Positions 57,485 to 64,000 of a DNA stretch of 64,000 nucleotides are shown one piece after another; the stretch's first letter is position 1; each line of letters opens with the position of its first letter. Position numbers and translations under genes: made by a program. The stretch is from NCBI GenBank assembly GCA_036873135.1, contig JAPTYO010000020.1, positions 1,728,081 to 1,792,080 of the forward strand. Reading direction: 5' to 3'. The notes under the pieces are model-generated. The model was given only the letters and a program-made list of their open reading frames with translations, did not search any database and had not been told where the DNA came from. The stretch comes from Clarkia xantiana subsp. parviflora (Eukaryota > Streptophyta > Magnoliopsida > Myrtales > Onagraceae).

Positions 57485-57880
57485 GGTAAATAATCTAAAT
57501 TAATTAATTAAATATTTGCGATTAAGGTGCTTGAATTTGTTCCCATAAAAAATAATACGCTAATCATAAATATTTTTATATTGACACATGAAATCTCATA
57601 TATTAATGAGTATTAATGAATGAAGTCCACTACACCACCATATTACCTATTTAAGCTTTACTTAACCTTTTTTTTTTTTTTTTTTTTGTAAGAAATTCCA
57701 TTCCATATATAACAACAAACAACCAAGGACCAATACTTAACCTTTACATTATCTTTTTAGATACATTCACAACGATAAAAATAAAATATAAATTTTTTTT
57801 ATATATATATATATGTATATACATATTTTTAATTATATATATATATATACGTCAAGCCTATAAAATGCGTCTTCTTCTTC
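57485..57880. other. PEPKR2 upstream region
   Basis: The DNA is AT-rich with a long T-run near 57670 and a (TA)n/(AT)n stretch at 57800-57850. A TATA-like tataaaat lies near 57860, just before a pyrimidine-rich ctctctctgcag start region, so this is probably the core promoter of the kinase gene. Confidence 0.45.
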
Positions 57881-60800
57881 TCTCTCTGCAGTAAACGATA
57901 TTTTTAGTGTCACGCCGTGTGAAATCCCTCTCCCCAGAAACAGAAACACATCTAGGGTTCTTGCTATTCTTCGCCTTCGTATCTTTTATACTCCGGATTT
58001 TGAGCCTCCTTCTCCTCTGGCCAAAATCCGCGATTCATTGTTACATTCCAATCACCAATCCTTCTCATAGTTTAATCGCTTCTCACTCACTGGAAAGGTT
58101 AGTTTTTCCTTCCATTTCACCGTTCAATTGATCGCCCACGATCCTAGTGTAGCAACAATGATCCGCTTAAACCGTGATCGATCGTTGCGTAATGGGATAT
58201 TTATTCTAGTTCAACAGTTTGATTAATTACAGAATATCTGGAAATAGGAACAGATTTTGTTGTTTCTTTTTCTTGTACTAGAGTGTGGAGGTGATTGACC
58301 TTGTTAGGGCGCTTGTATTTGATCCATAGGGAGTTGAATTGAAGAGAATTTGGATTCCTATGGGAAGAAATTGTGTTTGAAGTTTCGTATTGATGAGGAA
58401 AAAGAGGAAGGGAAGTGAGGCTGATGTGACCTCTGACCTGCCAGAAATCACTACGCAGTCCCATGATTCACAATCTACGAATCGGAGATCACATTTCTCA
58501 CTAGAGGATTATACCAGGCTTAGGAAGAGGTGTAAAGAAGATGCTGATGCTCAGGTGGTTAATTCAGGTCAAACTAGGCTGGTGGGTATTGCGACTGCCC
58601 CGCCATGTGGGTCCTCATCGTCGGCTGCCCCAGGTAGAGGTATTAAAAGGAAGATTGGATGCATAGATGTTGCTACCCAGATGGGTCGAAAGAAGAAAAT
58701 CAATGATGAATATGTGCATGGTGAGACAATTGGGCAGGGGAAATTTGGTTCGGTTTGGATTTGTCGATCAAAGGCTACTCGTGTGGAATTCGCTTGTAAG
58801 ACACTGCGGAAAAAGGAGGAAACTGTTCATAGAGAGGTGGAAATTATGCAGCACTTATCGGGTCATCCCGGGGTTGTGACATTGCAGGAAGTGTATGAGG
58901 AGCCAGATTGTTTTCATTTAGTGATGGAGTTGTGCTCGGGTGGACGTTTAATTGATCAGATGGTTAAGGAGGGTACTTTTACGGAGCAGAGGGCTGCAAA
59001 TATATTGAAGGAAGTGATGTTGGTGATCAAGTACTGTCATGACATGGGTGTTGTTCATAGAGACATAAAGCCTGAGAATATTCTTCTGACTAGTTCGGGA
59101 AAGATAAAGCTCGCTGATTTTGGACTGGCCATGAGATTTTCAATCGGTATATATCTGCCACTTGCATTTGATCTATTTAGTTGGACAATTTGAGTTTACC
59201 GGACTTGGTCTTGCTTGCTCTTGCATGGTCTACTGTTAACCATAAAGCACGGGTCAGTATAGTATGTTCTTATTAGGAGGTGTCAAATAGTTAGTGTAAT
59301 CAGCAAGAATCATTTACCACTTGAGAGATTAAGAATACATATCTGCAGGGAACTCCTAAATTTCAGCAAGAATCATTAACCACTTGAGAGATTAAGACTA
59401 GATTTATGCTGGAAACTCGTAAAATTCCGTGTTTTCTCTTTGCCTTGAGAGAAATAGTGTTGTCGCGTTGTTAATGTAGTATGATTGGTTTCATTTTATC
59501 GTATTAGATATAAAATGAGGGCACTCTACATGGTGTATTTCATCAATTGAGGGTCTCAGTCTTCGTAGAACCTTGAATCTAGCCAGATGGTTTTCTTTAT
59601 TAAGATAGTAAATTTGGAGCTTCAGTATGCTCTCTAGAAATGGCGCACAAAAGAAGTTCCTGAGTCCTGGCATAGTCATTTCTTGCATAAGCAGAGAGCT
59701 CATATAGGAATAAAGGTTATAGACAAGTAGTATCAGTCTAGTTATTTCCTCTATTTGGTTATAAGGAACATACATTTGATATGTCTTGCTAGTATTCATG
59801 TTCTAGAACTAAAAAGTACTGTCTTGCTCAGTTGAGGCTATCCGCTCATAAGAAACTTGTTTGGCTAGAGACTACCAATATTTCTGAAGTACTTTATTTG
59901 ACTGTTGTTGAGAACTTAGTTTAACACAAATAGACACATCATGATTGGATAACTTATACATTTCCCGACTTATTTTTACGTGCATTACAGGTCAGAATTT
60001 GTCTGGCTTGGCAGGCAGCCCGGCTTATGTTGCCCCAGAGGTTTTGTCCGGGAACTATTCTGAGAAAGTTGATATCTGGAGTGCTGGTGTTCTTCTACAT
60101 GCTCTGCTACGCGGTTCTCTTCCTTTCCAAGGAGATTCTCTGGATGATGTTTTTAAGGCAATTAAGAATGTGGATCTTGATTTCCACACCGGGGTATGGA
60201 AGTCAGTATCCACCCCTGCTCGTGATCTGATTGGAAGAATGCTGACTAGGGATGTTTCTGCAAGGATAACTGCAGAGGAAGTGCTACGTAAGCACATATG
60301 TTTTTATCTACTTATTTTTTTTCGAGTTTCGACTTTGATCTGCAATCATATCAATATAATGGCTGAAAAGTTTCCAACTCTTATGCCTGAAATCTGCTTG
60401 TTGATTGAATATTGTATAAGCAATATTTTGTTCAAATTTGCAGGGCTTTTGTTTCGAGTTTCCCTTTGATCTGCAATCATAGGTTTAAGAACCTATAAAC
60501 TGTCCGAAGTTTGTCCTATGTGAGATTTTAGTGTCTGAAGTTTAAACTGTTGATGTTGACTCTCTGAAATTTCAACTTTGTTGAAATTTACTGTCTCCGT
60601 TCAAATTTGTTGTTAAAATTGACAGGACTTAGTTATATGCTTGTCACATGACTCGATAAAAAAATAAATTCCAAAATTGCCCCTAGTTGAGTGGTGGCCG
60701 GCCGGAGTTTGGTGGTGGCCAGAGTAAACATAATAGTATCAGGGGCAATTCGACTTTTTACACCATTATGTCAAATTTGACAGAAAAAATGGACGGAAAA

Positions 60801-61477
60801 GCAAATTTCAACAAAGTTAGTCAATATCAACAATTTAAACTTCAGACACCAAAATTTCACATAGGACAAACCTCAGACACTTTATATGTTCTTAACCCGC
60901 AATCATATCAATATAATGGCTGAAAATTTTACAAGTCTGTCTGAAATCTGCTTGTTGATTGATAACAAACAATATTTTGTTCAAATTTGCAGCGCTTTTG
61001 TTTCGAGTTTCAACTTTGATCTGAAATCATATCAATATAATGGCTGAAATTTTTCCCACTCTTTGTCTGAAATCTGCTTGTTGATTGATAATAAACAATG
61101 TTTTGTTCAAATTTGCAGGGCATCCATGGATCTTGTTTTATACAGAGCGCACACTAAAGGCACTGTCCATAAATTCGAAAGCAAAGAGCACCCCGGGACT
61201 CAAACTGCACAAAAACCAGAAGCAGAGAGAAGAAGAAGAAGACGATAATGATGATGGAAACTCGAGTAAATCTCCATTGTTGTACACTTCGTTGAGCTGC
61301 AAGTCTGAAGAGACAGACGAGTGCGGGTTTGTGGATGCTCTCGCAGTGGCAGTCTCCAATGTAAGGATCTCAGAACCAAAAAGGAGCAGACTTTGCAGCC
61401 CCACTGGTGTAGTACCAATTATAGAGCAGCAACACTCTTCTAACCTGAGGTCTAACACCCTCTGTAAAGCTTTTTGA
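57881..61477 (+). CDS. PEPKR2: Ser/Thr protein kinase PEPKR2 (PEP carboxylase kinase-related)
   Basis: Three coding exons (58393-59146, 59991-60287, 61119-61477) give 469 residues in frame. The N-terminal ~105 residues are basic and Ser-rich (MRKKRKGS, YTRLRKRCKED). The kinase domain has GQGKFGSV (114-121), the lysine in FACK (136), HRDIKPEN (222-229), DFG (242-244) and SPAYVAPEVL in the activation segment. The domain closes with R-HPW, formed across the last junction. An acidic tail (REEEEDDNDD) follows. Like PEPC kinase it lacks the EF hands of CDPKs, but it has extra N- and C-terminal parts. The usual length of PEPKR2 is about 470 residues (recalled). Targets are unknown. The leader has an exon ending near 58097 and probably an intron. 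The last intron is expanded by a triplication and a MITE. Confidence 0.9.
60322..61118. repeat. Three ~123-bp copies of the 3' splice region in the last PEPKR2 intron
   Basis: Each copy runs from tcgagttt, through ctttgatctgcaatcatatc and ggctgaaa, to the acceptor caaatttgcag. Acceptor copies lie at 60433-60443, 60982-60992 and 61108-61118. Only the last joins to the codon for the HPW segment in frame. The middle copy is split by the MITE at 60482-60898. Confidence 0.88.
60482..60898. mobile_element. Mutator-type MITE (GGTTTAAGAACCTA ends) in the PEPKR2 intron
   Basis: The left end ggtttaagaacctataaact is mirrored by tatatgttcttaaccc at the right, with long inner pairing (tgtcctatgtgagatttt against aaaatttcacataggaca). 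The 9-bp target duplication gcaatcata is perfect (60473-60481 and 60899-60907). The 417-bp core has a short ggtggtggcc segment and no coding. Confidence 0.93.
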
Positions 61478-61941
61478 AACCCGACTAAAAAACCCGGCTC
61501 GAGCCAACCCAATAGTGAAGAAGGTATGCTTCTTCTTCTTCTACACTGACTGAGTAGTAGAACTTACTATTAATTTTTTCAAGTGATAGCATAAGGGTGG
61601 TTTATGAACTACCTATTCAAGAAGCTTGGCAGCAATTATTGTACAGGGATTGCTATGCTTGCTTGCTTGAAGTCTAATGTACATAGTTTGATGGCTATTC
61701 TGATGTAGTAAACTGACTAATGATGCTGTTAATGCATGGATTTAATTGCTTCCTTCTAGGAATACTAATAATAATAATAATCTCCATTGATGAAAATCTG
61801 ATTTTGGTGTCTTGTTTTTTTTTTCTTTTTTGCTAAAATAAAGTTGACCTGTTTAAGAAATATTATTTTTTTTTCTTCTAAAATCTGATGCATTCTTTGC
61901 TGAGAAATCAATCAATTTGAATTGTAATTGAATTTATTTTA
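61478..61941. other. PEPKR2 3' UTR
   Basis: The stop TGA is at 61475-61477. The next ~300 bases are likely 3' UTR. A short (AAT)n run lies at about 61765-61780, followed by T-rich DNA. No other gene is seen. Confidence 0.5.
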
Positions 61942-62511
61942 GGGAATAGAACCTAAATACTGTCTCAATTTTGACACATGTGTCAGTTTGATTACAATGT
62001 CCCAATTTTCATGTGTTGGTATTTGGTGTCTCCGTTAAATTTTGGGGTTCAGTTGAACAAATTCTGGTCACGTGATGTCACGTGGGTGAACAATTTTTAA
62101 AATTTCAAAAATACCCCCCTGATAAGAAATAGGGTTCCGTCCAAACCCACCACAATTTCGGCCTATTGTGGCCAAACCCACCCCGATTCGGACCGATTAC
62201 GGCCAAACCCACCTCAATTATGGCCGATTACGGCCAAACCCACCCAGATTACGGCTGATTCTGGCCGATTTAGGGTTCTCTCTTCCTCTCGTGGCAAGGA
62301 ATCGGAGGTGGGTGGCCGAATCGGATGCTTTAAAAAAAAAAAAGGCAAAATAGTATTTTCAACCCAATCTGTTAAAATTAATCCTAAAATCTAACGGAAA
62401 ATCAAATAGCAACAATACTGAAAATTGGGACACTAAATATAAACAGTTTAAATCTGAAACACCAAATTGTCCCATAATTCAAAATTAAGACAATTTTTAG
62501 GTTCTTTTCCA
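61942..62511. mobile_element. Mutator-type MITE (GGGAATAGAACCTA ends)
   Basis: The left end gggaatagaacctaaatact pairs with aatttttaggttcttttcca at the right. A perfect 9-bp duplication tttatttta flanks the element (61933-61941 and 62512-62520). The 570-bp interior carries several ggccaaacccacc and ccgattacgg repeats. It is the most diverged of the gaacctA-ended group. Confidence 0.85.
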
Positions 62512-63014
62512 TTTATTTTAACCAAGCTCATGTAACCAACTCCCAGTTGGACTATTTTTCAATATTTTAGTCCAGTTTTATTAGAAAATAAAGTTCGAAA
62601 TGATTTTTAGTTTTTTTTTTTTTGCCCGAAAAAATGATTTTAAGTTAAACGGGATATTATTGTTACTAACTTAATTAGCCCATTAATATGGAAAAAAAAA
62701 AGATTTCGAAGGTGATAGTCCGGCCAATCTCTGACTGTGAGAGTTTGTAAATATGCCATTGTATTTGATAAAAATTACAATATATACCAGTGTGTCACGG
62801 TCGGAATTCCTGGGAGATTGATTTTCTAATTATCACAATTCTGATAAATAGTTCAAAATTACGTGCACTAATCATGATCGTGTTGCACAGCAAACCACTT
62901 ATTGCAAGTGCAAGGACAAGTTTTGTCAAACGTCATCACTAGTGTGTTCAAAGATATATATAATATGTGCAACTAAAAAGGAAAGGAGTCCTAGCCCTAA
63001 AGGATTGTTTGATC
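62512..63014. other. Intergenic AT-rich DNA, no gene seen
   Basis: Low-complexity A/T with poly-A and poly-T runs near 62610 and 62695. No gene or complete element is recognised. Confidence 0.45.
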
Positions 63015-63768
63015 CAGTGTTATCAGAACCGGACCGGACCGAACCGGCGGTCCGACCTGGTTCGGACCGGAACCGGACCCCTCTCCGGCCGGTTTTAGTA
63101 TTTCCGGAGGATGTAAACGAACCCGGTTTTGAAGGCCGGTTATGAGCTAATCGGGCAGTTCACCGCTTCGGACTCCTTCATTGAAAAAAAATTAGGGTTT
63201 TAACATTTTACCCGATCGATCACCTCTCAAACAGCGCCGCAAGCCCGCAACTCACATCACAACTCAAGTCAAGTTCAGTCAGTCGAGAGAAACTGAAGAT
63301 TGGAGAGAGCTCCAAATCCAACTGGAGAAGCGCCACAGCAGCCCAGGCCCCCAGAGCTCTCGACTGAATGTAAGAGTAAGGTCACCTCGCAGCCATTAGA
63401 GTTTGTAAATCTAACATAATATTTAACATAATTTGGATGTCAGAGTGTTTTGTCCATGGAATTGGTGGGCTGGGCAAGAAGAGAACCACAAAGATTGACG
63501 AATCCTTTGTAGGAGAGGAGAGGGAGAGAAAGTGAGAGGAGAGACAAAGATTGAAGCATCCTTTGTGGGAGATGAGAGGGAGAGAAGTGAGAGGAGAGAG
63601 AGAGATCGTGAGGGAAAGGAGAGACCGAGAGAGTGAAGCTGAGGTGAGGTGAGTGAAACTGTCTAAAGTGGACTGAACATCGAACTGTGGTCCAACCCGA
63701 TCGAACCGTTTGAACCGGAAACCGAATCCATCACCGGTTCGGTGTCCGGTCCGGTTCTGATAACACTG
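63015..63768. mobile_element. Non-autonomous DNA element, CAGTGTTATCAGA-type ends (larger copy)
   Basis: The left end cagtgttatcagaaccggac is an almost exact complement of the right end gtccggttctgataacactg. The subterminal ggaccgaaccggcggtcc and gatgtaaacgaac words are shared with the 312-bp copy at 3502-3813. The middle (63460-63660) is a purine-rich run of gagagg, gtgagagg and agagacaaagattg repeats. Flanks tttgatc and cttgatc hint at a target duplication, but the phase is unclear. Length is 754 bp. Confidence 0.8.
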
Positions 63769-64000
63769 GCTTGATCATTGGTGGTTGTCAAGGGGCAGTA
63801 ACCTAAGTATAGCATTCTTATTATAGTTAAAGATGTAGGTTTCTTAGGTCCAAAATGGAAGATATTCCTATGAGGAAATGATTTTAATCACATTATTATA
63901 CAGGTAATTCAAACTCAGAATTTCAAAGCTAAACTATATAGAATAAGCATTCTTAATTATTAATAAGGGTTAAATGGTTTTTTGGTATCATCTATTTGAC
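63769..64000. other. Window end, AT-rich DNA
   Basis: No feature is recognised in the last 230 bases. The final words ggttaaatggttttttggta resemble the start of a GGGTTAA-ended element running off the window, but this cannot be confirmed. Confidence 0.35.

Noticed and set aside
2061..61477. Biosynthetic gene cluster
   Set aside because: The FkbM methyltransferase, SHMT and PGM are housekeeping or unrelated families, widely spaced and matching recalled ancestral synteny, so functional clustering is not supported.

Overview
The window is nuclear DNA of a eudicot plant. Coding exons are moderately GC-rich, intergenic DNA is very AT-rich, introns follow GT..AG, and the families (Ole e 1-like, RAP2.4-type AP2/ERF, MUB, FANTASTIC FOUR, PEPKR2) are plant-specific or plant-typical. 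I see no operon, CRISPR array, virus or prokaryotic segment. Exon models were built by hand from reading frame, splice sites and family similarity.

Genes in order: an FkbM-type methyltransferase (+, 2061-3222); an Ole e 1-like secreted protein (+, 5151-6845); a plastid-type 2,3-BPG-dependent phosphoglycerate mutase (+, 9000-11769, 7 coding exons); a RAP2.4-type ERF factor (+, 20830-22104); a FANTASTIC FOUR-like protein with an 11-residue repeat (+, 28813-29685); a membrane-anchored ubiquitin-fold (MUB) gene broken by a retrotransposon and two stop codons (+, 31435-37856); ATG14, the autophagy PI3-kinase subunit (+, 39535-45197, 11 coding exons); an SHM6/SHM7-type serine hydroxymethyltransferase (-, 54360-52178, 4 exons); and the kinase PEPKR2 (+, 58393-61477, 3 exons). 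From memory, several of these families (Ole e 1, PGM, RAP2.4, MUB5/6, ATG14b, SHM6) also lie close together on duplicated parts of Arabidopsis chromosome 1, which suggests conserved microsynteny.

Mobile DNA makes up much of the rest. There are two Copia elements with both LTRs (22534-27031, +; 31470-36684, -), both coding-defective, and a 3' Copia remnant (about 49080-50324). Many short non-autonomous DNA elements have readable ends. Seven have GGGTTAA-like ends and 9-bp target duplications (Mutator type), and five of these lie in introns of live genes or inside the Copia element. hAT-type elements have 8-bp duplications, a CACTA element has a 3-bp duplication, and a Harbinger-like family begins GAGCATCCAC. 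Nested insertions give a relative order of events.

A local triplication (45467-52100) carries three derivatives of a tRNA-Trp gene, one with a UCA (UGA-reading) anticodon, plus decayed RNase H-like fragments. I did not find a new multi-gene system. The most unusual items are the MUB gene broken in its first exon, the tRNA-Trp copies, the palindromic GC-rich Mutator-type elements, the FAF repeat array, and the triplicated splice-acceptor segment in the PEPKR2 intron.
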